A DNA stretch of 64,000 nt from Bacteroidota bacterium (GTDB lineage: Bacteria > Bacteroidota > Bacteroidia > AKYH767-A > OLB10), in NCBI GenBank assembly GCA_018268195.1, contig JAFDWZ010000010.1, positions 1-64,000 on the forward strand, in the 5' to 3' direction. Shown here piece after piece: positions 18,236 through 26,834 of the stretch (positions within the stretch are counted from its first letter, which is position 1; the number at the start of each line of letters is the position of its first letter). The notes beneath the pieces are model-generated. The model did not search any database, was not told the origin of the DNA, and saw nothing but the letters and a program-made list of their open reading frames with translations. The position numbers were made by a program, and so were the translations under genes.

Positions 18236-18766
18236 ATGAAATTAAAATATACAAAGTATTGGGTCTGGTATATCACCAGCATTTCTATTATTGTTATGGC
18301 ATGCAACAGACCACAGATGTCATCAGACAATAAGATGGAGCCTGTTCAACAAAAGCAAGTAACAGTAAATACGCAAAGGGATACATCTGTTCATGTTAAA
18401 GAGATTGATGCCGGTGCGGTGATTAATAATGCCAAGTGGAAACCTGCAACAGGCAATGTCAGTGTTTCGGTGACACAGGATCATAAAAAGAATTATGGTA
18501 TTATGCTTACTGATGGAGTAAACAATATTGTTCTTACCTATAATGGAAAAGAAACCACCGGGAAAGTAAAAATCGGTGATTTCTTTCATGCTTCTGTGTT
18601 AGATGCTTCAGGTCATCCTTATATATGTTCTGACGGATATATTCAATTTACACGATTTGATACTACTGAACGAAAAATGTCAGCCAATTTTAATTTAAAT
18701 TGTTTGCAGCAAGGGTCAAGCCCTATTCAGATATCAAAGGCTGAATTTAATGACTTGACCTGGTAA
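18236..18766 (+). CDS. Small lipoprotein of unknown function
   Basis: A 176-residue predicted lipoprotein. The ATG at 18236 gives a positively charged start, one hydrophobic helix and a lipobox IVMAC at about residue 22; the longer reading to 18140 adds 32 unlikely residues. The mature part is beta-rich, with no motif I recognise. It is convergent with the next gene, leaving only 4 bases between stops. Confidence 0.72.
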   Translation: MKLKYTKYWVWYITSISIIVMACNRPQMSSDNKMEPVQQKQVTVNTQRDTSVHVKEIDAGAVINNAKWKPATGNVSVSVTQDHKKNYGIMLTDGVNNIVLTYNGKETTGKVKIGDFFHASVLDASGHPYICSDGYIQFTRFDTTERKMSANFNLNCLQQGSSPIQISKAEFNDLTW

Positions 18767-18770
18767 ATAA

Positions 18771-19265
18771 TTATTGGCCAACCTGTGAACACACGTTAGG
18801 GCATTTTGCAGTTGCTCTGAAAATTACCGGTGAGTTATCCGTACAATTTTTGATTGCAGTATTATCGCTCGTGAAGCCTTCTACAATAATGGTTATATCG
18901 TCAGCTTCTTTTCCGGTTTTAGCTAAATAGCACACAATTCCGTTTGCTTTAGGATTGTCGCAGAATATTTTGTCCAATGCCTTTTTGCTCAGAAATCCTC
19001 CTTTGACAGAAGTATGAAATTCATTTTGAAAAAGTTGAACATTTGCTTTCGCATCGTCTAAAGAAATACATTCTCCTCCGCCTTCTTTTTCATCTGTGCT
19101 ATAACGATTCGAGTCAGCGCAGGCACAAGGTAAATCCTTAGCCTGAATCGAATTTGTATCGATATTGGCAATTTGTTTTGTCTCCTGATTGGAATTGCAT
19201 CTGCTAAGAAAAACCATTGCATTGATAGCCACTGAGGCTATAAGAACATAATTTTTGATTTTCAT
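18771..19265 (-). CDS. Cys-rich exported protein of unknown function
   Basis: A 164-residue protein with an N-terminal hydrophobic segment and a Cys at residue 23 (FLSRC) that could be a weak lipobox, or simply a signal anchor. The mature part has eight further cysteines, including CACA near the start and CPNVC near the end, which suggests disulphides in the periplasm. A conserved-looking centre (GGFLSKKALDKIFCDNPKA) occurs in other small Bacteroidota proteins as far as I recall. Function unknown. It is downstream of the orphan kinase in the same orientation. Confidence 0.75.
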   Translation of the reverse strand: MKIKNYVLIASVAINAMVFLSRCNSNQETKQIANIDTNSIQAKDLPCACADSNRYSTDEKEGGGECISLDDAKANVQLFQNEFHTSVKGGFLSKKALDKIFCDNPKANGIVCYLAKTGKEADDITIIVEGFTSDNTAIKNCTDNSPVIFRATAKCPNVCSQVGQ

Positions 19266-19304
19266 AAAATTTAATTTTTGAAGTTAGATATATGTTATTT
19301 GTGA

Positions 19305-21311
19305 TTATGAATTATAAGGTATGGCAATAATAAATTCTGTTTGAAATCCGGGTATTGATTTGGTTGTAATTTTGCCATTAAATGATTTTGTGATTTCATA
19401 AGCCATACTTAGGCCTAAACCCGTGCCTTTGCCTAATGGTTTGGTTGTAAAAAATGGCTCATAAATCCGATCAATAATCTCGTCACTTATACCATTCCCA
19501 TTGTCAATAATTGTTATTTCTACTGATTGACTTTTATTTTGTGTGATGATTTTTAAAACAGGATCAAAGCCGGGAAAGGATTGCATCCTTTGATACATGC
19601 TGTCAAAGGCATTGTTAATTACAATCATAACGACAGTCATTAACTCATGTGGACTGATGTTTACTTCTTTTATATGAGAGTCCTGAGATATTAGAATGCT
19701 GCAGTTAAAGTCTGCTGAGTGCGATTTGTAGCTGAATAATGCAACATTTGAAAAATCAGAAATCATTTTATTCAGATTATCAATAGTTCTTTTTTTGTTA
19801 GGCATTTGGGTATGCTTTACCATATCAAATATAATCTTCTCTGCACGCAAAGAATGTTGATAAATCAATTCTAAGTTTTTGTTTATTTCCTCACTCAATT
19901 CCTGATTTTGTATTTTAGAATCAGAATGATTCATTTCCTGAATAAGTTCGCTCGTCAGCTTGGTGAAATTAATAACAAAATTCAATGGGTTGCGCAACTC
20001 ATGAGCCAGATTTACCGACATACGCCCGAGTGAAGCCATTTTTTCGGTTTGTATCAGTTGATTTTGGGCTTTTTTGATATTTTCTAGAGCTATATTCAAT
20101 TCGGTATTGGCCTTATTGAGTTCTTTTTCTTTGCGATTCTTAAACCTATATCTTCTGAATAAACTAATCGATAATGCCAATAACATAAATACAAACAAAC
20201 CCAGTACAATCTTCTGTAATCTGTTTACCTTTTGACGCTGCATTAACGCAGTTATTTTATCCTGCTGGCGGTCAAACTCTATTCTTGTTTTCAACATGTC
20301 TACTGTTTTGTGCCGGTCTGAAGAAAACACTGAATCACGGAGGTTATAATATTTTACTAAGTAATTATTAGCTTCTTTATAATCTTTTATTTCCGAATAG
20401 TAAGTAGAAAATAAATTAAGGATTTCTATCTTTAAGTTGGTCAGTGAATATTCATTGGCAATTTCCCATGCAATCTTTAACGTGTGATATGCCGAATCAG
20501 GTTGCCCTATACCTAATAACATTCTGCTGTAAGGTATATACAACATGCATTTTCCGTAATTATCATCAGGGTCGTTCCAAAAAGTGTATATTTCATTAAA
20601 CATTTTGGAAGCCTCGGTATACTTTTGCTGTAGAGTGTAAAGATTAGCAAGAGCTACATAGCATTCAAAATATCGGTCAGATTTATTAGTAAATGTGTTT
20701 TTTACAAGTGACTGATTCAGCATGAACTCTGCATCATTCCATTGATGTAATTCTATATTACACAAACCAATGAGGTAATATACAGTTGAAAGACTACTAT
20801 CTATGGCTTCCTTCTCATAAAAATCAGCCGAAATTCGGAGATTTTCTATTGATTCATCATATTGTTTCTGCAGATAATAGATTAAACCAATCTGCATAAA
20901 TGAATAAGCCTCTCCAACAGAATTTTTTTGTTTTCTAAACTGGGTAATTGCACGGTAGAGATATTCCATAGCCCGGCTATCATCTAACTGTCGAATATAA
21001 ACTTGTGCCTGATAAATGTCGCTGTAGGCAATTAAATCCGGACGATTTAATTGCCTGCCTGCAATCCTCAAACTATCTATCCAGTAAACTGCAGAATCGG
21101 TAATCTTATCAGCATACTGATAATTATTAATGATTTGCTTAATTAATTCAACTGAAACAGTATCCTGTTCGCGTAGTTTCTGATATCGCTCTATCAGTTC
21201 CAGATTATTATTACCTTTCTGAGCTATCATCTCAAGTGGAAGCATGAATAATACCACTTGTAAAAAACCAAGAAAAAGGAGGTTGCGGTAATGATGCTTT
21301 TGGAAAGCCAT
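19305..21311 (-). CDS. TPR-containing sensor histidine kinase (orphan)
   Basis: A 668-residue membrane kinase. An N-terminal signal/anchor helix is followed by a periplasmic region of TPR-like helices (residues about 40-340), a second membrane helix (LQKIVLGLFVFMLLALSISL), a coiled coil, then the kinase core. The phospho-accepting His is in LAHELRNPLNF at about residue 440. The N box has VINNAFDSM, and the G boxes DNGNGIS and GKGTGLGLSMAYE are intact. ATG at 21311 is preferred over the upstream TTG at 21335 because that TTG lies inside the -7 promoter element. No response regulator lies directly beside it, although one is 67 bases upstream in the same orientation as part of the next system. 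Confidence 0.9.
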   Translation of the reverse strand: MAFQKHHYRNLLFLGFLQVVLFMLPLEMIAQKGNNNLELIERYQKLREQDTVSVELIKQIINNYQYADKITDSAVYWIDSLRIAGRQLNRPDLIAYSDIYQAQVYIRQLDDSRAMEYLYRAITQFRKQKNSVGEAYSFMQIGLIYYLQKQYDESIENLRISADFYEKEAIDSSLSTVYYLIGLCNIELHQWNDAEFMLNQSLVKNTFTNKSDRYFECYVALANLYTLQQKYTEASKMFNEIYTFWNDPDDNYGKCMLYIPYSRMLLGIGQPDSAYHTLKIAWEIANEYSLTNLKIEILNLFSTYYSEIKDYKEANNYLVKYYNLRDSVFSSDRHKTVDMLKTRIEFDRQQDKITALMQRQKVNRLQKIVLGLFVFMLLALSISLFRRYRFKNRKEKELNKANTELNIALENIKKAQNQLIQTEKMASLGRMSVNLAHELRNPLNFVINFTKLTSELIQEMNHSDSKIQNQELSEEINKNLELIYQHSLRAEKIIFDMVKHTQMPNKKRTIDNLNKMISDFSNVALFSYKSHSADFNCSILISQDSHIKEVNISPHELMTVVMIVINNAFDSMYQRMQSFPGFDPVLKIITQNKSQSVEITIIDNGNGISDEIIDRIYEPFFTTKPLGKGTGLGLSMAYEITKSFNGKITTKSIPGFQTEFIIAIPYNS

Positions 21312-21332
21312 AGGATGCAGGGTTAATGCCTC

Positions 21333-21340
21333 CAAATATA
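21333..21340 (-). promoter_or_regulatory. Candidate -7 element (TATATTTG) of the TPR kinase
   Basis: TATATTTG on the minus strand lies 21 bases upstream of the ATG at 21311, between this kinase and the response regulator that ends at 21379. It suggests that the kinase has its own promoter. Confidence 0.5.
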
Positions 21341-21378
21341 AATATTATTTTATATAAAACGCAGTTTAATAAAAATAT

Positions 21379-22086
21379 TTATTCTATTACAACCAGCCGA
21401 TAGCCATTGCCATGTACATTCAGCAGTTCTACCTTAGGGTCATCTTTCAGATATTTTCTGATTTTGGTAATAAAAACATCCATACTTCTTGCTGTAAAAT
21501 AGTTGTCATCGTTCCAAATTTTTCGCAGTGCAACTTCACGAGGTAAAATATCATTCAGATAAAGGCATAATAATGCCAGTAGTGCAGCTTCCTTTGGCGA
21601 AAGTTTCTGTACTTTTCCGAATCCATCTATTGTGCGTAACCGGCTATTGAATTTAAAACCTCCTATAGTGAATTCTACCTGCTCATTAGCTGCTTTTACT
21701 ATCGTTTCACTTCTATTAAGCAAAGCCTTTATTTTTAACAATAGAATTTCTGAATCAAATGGCTTTGTTATATAATCGTCAGCACCAATTTTAAAACCTC
21801 GTATCATATCTGTCTTCATAGATTTAGCAGTGAGGAAAATGATAGGTACATGATGATCTTTTTCTTTGATTTTCTCAGCTAAGGTAAAGCCATCCATAAT
21901 AGGCATCATCACATCAAGGATGCACAAATTGAATTTTCCAGGTTCGAATTTTTCCAAAGCCTGTTGCCCGTCACGATAGAGATACACGTCATAATCGTGA
22001 AGAGCAAGATAATCTTTCAGAACCATACCAAAGTTGGTATCGTCTTCTGCTATCAAAATTTTAGTTCTTCCTGTAAGTATCGACAT
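21379..22086 (-). CDS. OmpR-family response regulator of the polyproline-kinase system
   Basis: A 235-residue response regulator with receiver residues E14/D15 (IAEDD), phospho-acceptor D58 (ILDVMMP) and K108 (ITKPF), and a C-terminal winged-helix domain ending in HGNGYRLVV. ATG at 22086 is chosen because the receiver fold begins there; a longer reading would run into the kinase gene. It lies 31 bases downstream of the kinase gene at 22118-23842, its evident partner. Confidence 0.93.
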   Translation of the reverse strand: MSILTGRTKILIAEDDTNFGMVLKDYLALHDYDVYLYRDGQQALEKFEPGKFNLCILDVMMPIMDGFTLAEKIKEKDHHVPIIFLTAKSMKTDMIRGFKIGADDYITKPFDSEILLLKIKALLNRSETIVKAANEQVEFTIGGFKFNSRLRTIDGFGKVQKLSPKEAALLALLCLYLNDILPREVALRKIWNDDNYFTARSMDVFITKIRKYLKDDPKVELLNVHGNGYRLVVIE

Positions 22087-22117
22087 ATTATTAATGTTGG
22101 TGTAATCAATAAAACTG

Positions 22118-23842
22118 TTATTTGAATTTTTTATTTTTTTCATTATGCTGTATGGGTAACAGTACTTCCATTGTGGTTCCGGCATTGCGTGAACTTTCCA
22201 ATACACATATCTCGCCCTGATGCGCCTGTATAATAGCTTTGGCAAAACTTAAGCCCAAACCAAACCCTTTCACATCATGCAAATTGCCTGTGGTGGCGCG
22301 ATAAAATTTTTCGAAAATATTTTTTTGTACTTCCTTGCTCATCCCAATGCCGTTGTCTTTTACTAATATCTGTACAGAGTTATGAATGTTGGTAGTGGTG
22401 ATAATTATTTCAGGTTTTTCAGGACTGTATTTGTTAGCATTATCCAGCAAGTTGACAATTGAATTGTAAATCAGGTGCTGATCACCCGTAATGATACTCT
22501 GTGCAGCATTCAGATAAAGTTCTATTTTCCCACCCTTAGATTCAACCTGCAATTTAAACTGTGAAGCAGCTTTGGTTAGTAAATCATGTAAATTGAATTT
22601 TTCTAATTGCAGATTCAATCCTTTTTTATCCAACAATGCCATTTGTAATATAGATTCAACGTGGTTGTGCATTCGTTGATTTTCTTCTTTGATGATATTC
22701 AGATAGCGATGAACGGCATCAGGGTTTTGGGCAATTAAAGGATTTCCGGCTGCATCACTTGCCAGCGATATAGTTGCTATAGGTGTTTTAAATTCATGAG
22801 TCATGTTATTGATAAAGTCGGTCTTTATATCCGATATTTTCTTTTGTCTGAATAAGATGTAAATGGTATAGGCAGTTCCCATCAGCATGATAATTATAAA
22901 TAAGGAGGAACTGATAAGCATAACCCACATGGTTGAAAGTACATATCTGAAACTATCAGGAAAATAAACAGATAGTAGCACAGGTTTTGCGAGTAAATCA
23001 TTAGGGAATAAATCTGTTTTATATCTGCTTGATAGTATTTCTTTTTTATTCACAGGGGCATCAGTTGACATAATGTTATTTTCACCAACATTGATTACTC
23101 CGAAATGGTATGCTGTTTCAATACCTCTGCTCGATAACTCTGTGCGTATTGCAGAGTCTAATTGAGTTGGATTAATTCTGCTTTCAATATCTTTTTCATC
23201 AGTTATAAATTCAAAAGCCATGTTTTGCACTACCTTATTCCAGTTATTTATTTTGGCTTCAATTTTAGATTTCTGTTTTTCGAGAATTGTATTTCTAAGT
23301 GCTTCTGATTCTATGGAGTTATGTTCTGTTGTTTTGGTGGAGTCGTCAATAGTCAGCACCTGCCTGTTATGGCGAATTACAATCCTTCGTCCACCCATGT
23401 GACTGATGACCATTCTTATTTCATCTTTGTTGAAATTTGCAGGCAAGGGTGGGTCAATAAGTTCGGGTGGGACTGGTGGACTTGGTGGACTTGGTGGAGC
23501 AGGAGGAACGGTTGGTAATTCACTATCATTAGCTGACCCAAGTAAATGATTTTTTACAAGTTTCTCCTTTTCAAGCTGCTGTTCGTCCAAAATTCTCTTT
23601 TCGCGAAGTAAGGAATAAATAGAATCATTGTTAAAAGCAACAAAGCTGTTACTGATAATATTATAAACTTCCTTTTTTTCTAATTTATTGGCAACGGCCA
23701 TCAATGCATCATTCGCCCGCTGGTTAAACTGTTGTTCTTTCAGATGGTAATCGTGCAATATCCAATTTACCTGCATAGATATTATACCTATGAAAGAACC
23801 GGTAATGAGAATGGTAATTAATATAATCTTACTCTTATTCAC
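22118..23842 (-). CDS. Sensor histidine kinase with polyproline periplasmic segment
   Basis: A 574-residue two-helix membrane kinase. TM1 is at about residues 4-24 and TM2 at about 300-330. The periplasmic domain between them contains a striking proline stretch at residues 110-134 (14 of 25 are Pro, with PPAPP and PPVPPELID). The kinase core has the phospho-accepting His in MTHEFKTPIA (about residue 349), an N box LLDNANKYS, and DNGIGMS and GFGLGLSFA G boxes. No ATG is available; GTG at 23842 begins right before TM1 and lies 5 bases after a TAAATTTG element, while a TTG at 23872 would lie upstream of that element. The response regulator follows, and a secreted polyproline protein is encoded divergently. 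Confidence 0.9.
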   Translation of the reverse strand: MNKSKIILITILITGSFIGIISMQVNWILHDYHLKEQQFNQRANDALMAVANKLEKKEVYNIISNSFVAFNNDSIYSLLREKRILDEQQLEKEKLVKNHLLGSANDSELPTVPPAPPSPPSPPVPPELIDPPLPANFNKDEIRMVISHMGGRRIVIRHNRQVLTIDDSTKTTEHNSIESEALRNTILEKQKSKIEAKINNWNKVVQNMAFEFITDEKDIESRINPTQLDSAIRTELSSRGIETAYHFGVINVGENNIMSTDAPVNKKEILSSRYKTDLFPNDLLAKPVLLSVYFPDSFRYVLSTMWVMLISSSLFIIIMLMGTAYTIYILFRQKKISDIKTDFINNMTHEFKTPIATISLASDAAGNPLIAQNPDAVHRYLNIIKEENQRMHNHVESILQMALLDKKGLNLQLEKFNLHDLLTKAASQFKLQVESKGGKIELYLNAAQSIITGDQHLIYNSIVNLLDNANKYSPEKPEIIITTTNIHNSVQILVKDNGIGMSKEVQKNIFEKFYRATTGNLHDVKGFGLGLSFAKAIIQAHQGEICVLESSRNAGTTMEVLLPIQHNEKNKKFK

Positions 23843-23847
23843 AATTG

Positions 23848-23855
23848 CAAATTTA
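23848..23855 (-). promoter_or_regulatory. Candidate -7 element (TAAATTTG) of the two-component operon
   Basis: TAAATTTG on the minus strand sits 5 bases before the GTG at 23842, so the mRNA would be almost leaderless. It faces away from the TAAATTTG at 23941 that serves the polyproline gene. Confidence 0.5.
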
Positions 23856-23940
23856 AACTTCTTTGTTACCAATTTGTGTGTTTAACAAATCTTTAACCCA
23901 TCTTAACTGAATCATAACCCATGACTACTTTGGGCTAAGG

Positions 23941-23948
23941 TAAATTTG
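23941..23948 (+). promoter_or_regulatory. Candidate -7 element (TAAATTTG) of the polyproline gene
   Basis: TAAATTTG lies 27 bases before the ATG at 23976. The 85 bases between this and the opposing element at 23848-23855 are where a shared regulator would bind. Confidence 0.5.
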
Positions 23949-23975
23949 ATAATTGAAAATTTAAATATCAAGAAC

Positions 23976-24317
23976 ATGAATAAGAAAATTGTTTTGAGTG
24001 CTGTTGCTTTCATAACTGCACTATGCGCACACGGTCAAGTCCCTACAGAAAAGGAGGGAAGTTATCATCTTCAGCTTAAAATTAGCAGTAATGATTCAAC
24101 TATTGATATTGACACAACTTTTGCTGATGTCAATTCCATGAATGATTATTTAAAGGTCAACAACATTAAATTACCGGAGCCTCCTAATCCTGTAGCAGCA
24201 ATAATGCCTCCCAATCCGCCAGCACCTCCCTGCATTAAAGCATCACATGCACCTTTGCCTCCGCCTGCACCACCGTTGCCACCTACACCGCCAACACCTC
24301 CTGAGTTAAAAGATTAA
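23976..24317 (+). CDS. Small secreted polyproline protein
   Basis: A 113-residue protein with a signal peptide (cut after CAHG-Q near residue 20), a beta-type segment (residues 28-64, with DSTIDIDTTF) and a C-terminal region of residues 67-109 in which 22 of 43 residues are Pro. It ends in PPTPPELKD. The neighbouring kinase has PPVPPELID in its periplasmic segment. ATG at 23976 is used; the TTG at 23946 lies within the promoter element. No function is known to me. Its position opposite the two-component operon suggests that it is a target or ligand of that system, which is inference. Confidence 0.8.
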   Translation: MNKKIVLSAVAFITALCAHGQVPTEKEGSYHLQLKISSNDSTIDIDTTFADVNSMNDYLKVNNIKLPEPPNPVAAIMPPNPPAPPCIKASHAPLPPPAPPLPPTPPTPPELKD

Positions 24318-24366
24318 ATTTATCAGGTAGTTTTATTACGTGTAATTGGTTGTTTGCAGATGTGAT

Positions 24367-26826
24367 TTAAACCGGATCAACGTCAATGTGAACCAGTATG
24401 TTTTTTGATTTCTCATGAAGCCTGTATTTCTCAAAGGCAGCAAGCATGGCAGCTCGGGTTTCTGAAGCAGATATTTTTTTGGAATTTTTCACCATGATAG
24501 TACGCAGATAATAATTTTTTATGCGAGAAACCACCGGTGAAACCGGGCCCATCGTATCAGGAAAATATTTTTTTAATTCCATTGATAAAATTTTTGCGGC
24601 TTCATCTGTGCGGTCGGGCTGTTTGCCTTTTAATGTAATTTCTGTCAGGCGATAATATGGCGGGTAGTGAAATTTCTGTCGCTCGGCAAGTTCAAAATCT
24701 ATAAAAGCTTTATAGTCGTTGTTAACCACAAACTGTAGAATGGTATGCGAAGGATTATACGATTGAATAATTACTTTTCCCTGTTCATTCTTTCGTCCGG
24801 CCCGGCCGCTAACCTGTTGCAACATCTGAAAGCTTCTTTCATAAGCTCTGAAATCGGGGAAGTTGATTAGGCTATCGGCATTAAGGATGCCAACCAGGCT
24901 CACATTGTCGAAGTCAAGGCCTTTGGTAACCATTTGTGTGCCTACCAGAATATCGGTTTCACGAGTTTCAAAACGATAAATAATTTCTTTGTAACTGTGC
25001 TTACCACGTGTGCTGTCGAGATCTAATCTTGCAATTTTTTTCTCCGGAAAAAATATTTGTAATTCGTCTTCAATTTTTTCAGTGCCAAACCCATGTTGTC
25101 TTAAATCAGTTTCGCCACAAGATGGACATTTCAGAGGTATTTGAGCAGTATATCCGCAGTAGTGACATCGTAAAATATCGGCACGCTTATAATAAGTTAA
25201 AGCCACATCACAATTGTTGCAATGAGGAATCCAGTTGCAATGATGACATTGAATCACAGGTGCATAACCTCTTCTGTTCTGAAATAGAATAATCTGTTTG
25301 CCTTTATTCAGTTCAACTTCCATAGATTGAATCAGCAATGGAGAGAAGTGCGATTTCATTTGCCTTCGTAGCGTCAGCTCTTTGATATTTACCAGTTGAA
25401 TAAGTGGTGGAGCTATGTCGGCATGTCGTGCAAACAATTCTGTCAGGAAATATTTCCCTCTTCGTGCATTGTAATAGCTTTCGATGGAAGGTGTAGCGCT
25501 GCCCAGTAAGACATCAGCATCGTAAAGCGAAGCAAGCACTATGGCAGTGTCGCGCGCATGATATCGAGGAGCAGGATCAAATTGTTTGTAGGAAGGTTCA
25601 TGCTCTTCATCCACAATAACCAAACCCAAATTGCTGAATGGCAGAAAAACAGCAGAACGTGCTCCCAGCACCAGAAAAGGTTCTTCGTTAGATGATGCTT
25701 CAATCAGTTTAGTCCATGTAGTAGCTCTCTCATTATCATTGAATCGCGAATGATACACCAACAAACTTTTTCCAAAATGTTTTTCGAGGCGATGAATCAT
25801 CTGAGTAGTAAGCGCAATTTCAGGTAGGAGATAGAGAGCTTGTTTGCCTTTTTTTAAACAGTTGTCAATGAGACGAATATATATTTCTGTTTTGCCTGAT
25901 GACGTAACGCCATGTAACAAACCTACTTTTTTAGAGGTAAAACCTTCTTGTATTTGATTCAATGCATCCTGCTGTGCTGCATTGAGAACGTAAAAATCAG
26001 TCTTACTGTCAGTCCGGTGTCCTATTTCTTTTTCAAGAGTAATGGTTAAAAGATTTTTTTTGACTAACTGCTGAAGGGTTGTTGTATTTCCTCCTGATTT
26101 TTTCAGCAACTCTCGTTGAGGAACCTTGCCATCAGGAAAATGCGGACTTAACATCATCTGTTGCATCATTACATCTAATTGCTTAGGTGCTTTTTTTTCC
26201 AGCTTATCAAATTCTTTTTTCAAAAAATCTGCATCGGCAGTAGCTGCTGATAGTTTTACGTAATGTACCAGAGGAATTTTAAAATCTTCCTTAACATCTT
26301 CAACCGACAATGTTATGTTTTTCCGCATGAGTGATTTAACCACCGGGAATACATATTTTCTGTCAAGTATTTTAGAAATTTCTTTTAGGGTCAAAGATTT
26401 TACCGAATGTAGTGCTTCCATAACCAGAAACTCATCATCCGTAAGCACTATGTTTTGTAACTCAGCTTCAGGGTTGAGAACTATTTTTGTTTCGCTGTTG
26501 AGTTTTAATGCAGCAGGTAATGCTGCATGCATCACATCACCAAGATTGCAGAGATAATATTTTTGTATCCATTGCCACAGCGCCAATTGTTTTTCAGTTA
26601 CCACAGGCACATCATCGAGCACTGAAATAATAGCTTTGGCAACATAGCCCTCAGGGGCAACAGCATTAATATTATTTATAACAGCAGCATAAATTTTTTG
26701 ATTACCAAACGGCACCAATACTCTCTTGCCGATACCTACTTGATGCATCCATTCTTCGCCTACTGAATAGGTGAAGAGCCTGGGAAGCGGTACCGGCACA
26801 ATTACTTCAATAAAACTCTGAGACAT
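24367..26826 (-). CDS. priA: Primosomal protein N' (replication restart helicase PriA)
   Basis: PriA recognises stalled forks and D-loops, and loads the replicative helicase through the primosome. The 819-residue protein has an N-terminal 3'-end-binding domain (FTYSVGEEW start), the helicase Walker A GVTSSGKT at about residue 305, DEEH Walker B at about 405, and the zinc-binding insertion with paired Cys motifs (CHHC, CNNC, CHYC, CPSC) at about 527-567. A GTQMVTKGLDF motif and the QVSGRAGR motif VI complete it. Length is slightly above E. coli PriA. It starts 8 bases after corA stops. Confidence 0.97.
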   Translation of the reverse strand: MSQSFIEVIVPVPLPRLFTYSVGEEWMHQVGIGKRVLVPFGNQKIYAAVINNINAVAPEGYVAKAIISVLDDVPVVTEKQLALWQWIQKYYLCNLGDVMHAALPAALKLNSETKIVLNPEAELQNIVLTDDEFLVMEALHSVKSLTLKEISKILDRKYVFPVVKSLMRKNITLSVEDVKEDFKIPLVHYVKLSAATADADFLKKEFDKLEKKAPKQLDVMMQQMMLSPHFPDGKVPQRELLKKSGGNTTTLQQLVKKNLLTITLEKEIGHRTDSKTDFYVLNAAQQDALNQIQEGFTSKKVGLLHGVTSSGKTEIYIRLIDNCLKKGKQALYLLPEIALTTQMIHRLEKHFGKSLLVYHSRFNDNERATTWTKLIEASSNEEPFLVLGARSAVFLPFSNLGLVIVDEEHEPSYKQFDPAPRYHARDTAIVLASLYDADVLLGSATPSIESYYNARRGKYFLTELFARHADIAPPLIQLVNIKELTLRRQMKSHFSPLLIQSMEVELNKGKQIILFQNRRGYAPVIQCHHCNWIPHCNNCDVALTYYKRADILRCHYCGYTAQIPLKCPSCGETDLRQHGFGTEKIEDELQIFFPEKKIARLDLDSTRGKHSYKEIIYRFETRETDILVGTQMVTKGLDFDNVSLVGILNADSLINFPDFRAYERSFQMLQQVSGRAGRKNEQGKVIIQSYNPSHTILQFVVNNDYKAFIDFELAERQKFHYPPYYRLTEITLKGKQPDRTDEAAKILSMELKKYFPDTMGPVSPVVSRIKNYYLRTIMVKNSKKISASETRAAMLAAFEKYRLHEKSKNILVHIDVDPV

Positions 26827-26834
26827 AAGGTTAT

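Noticed and set aside
23450-23520. GGTGGACTT repeats as a regulatory DNA repeat
   Set aside because: On the coding strand they are the Pro/Ser codons of the kinase polyproline segment. I treat the protein-level motif as the signal.
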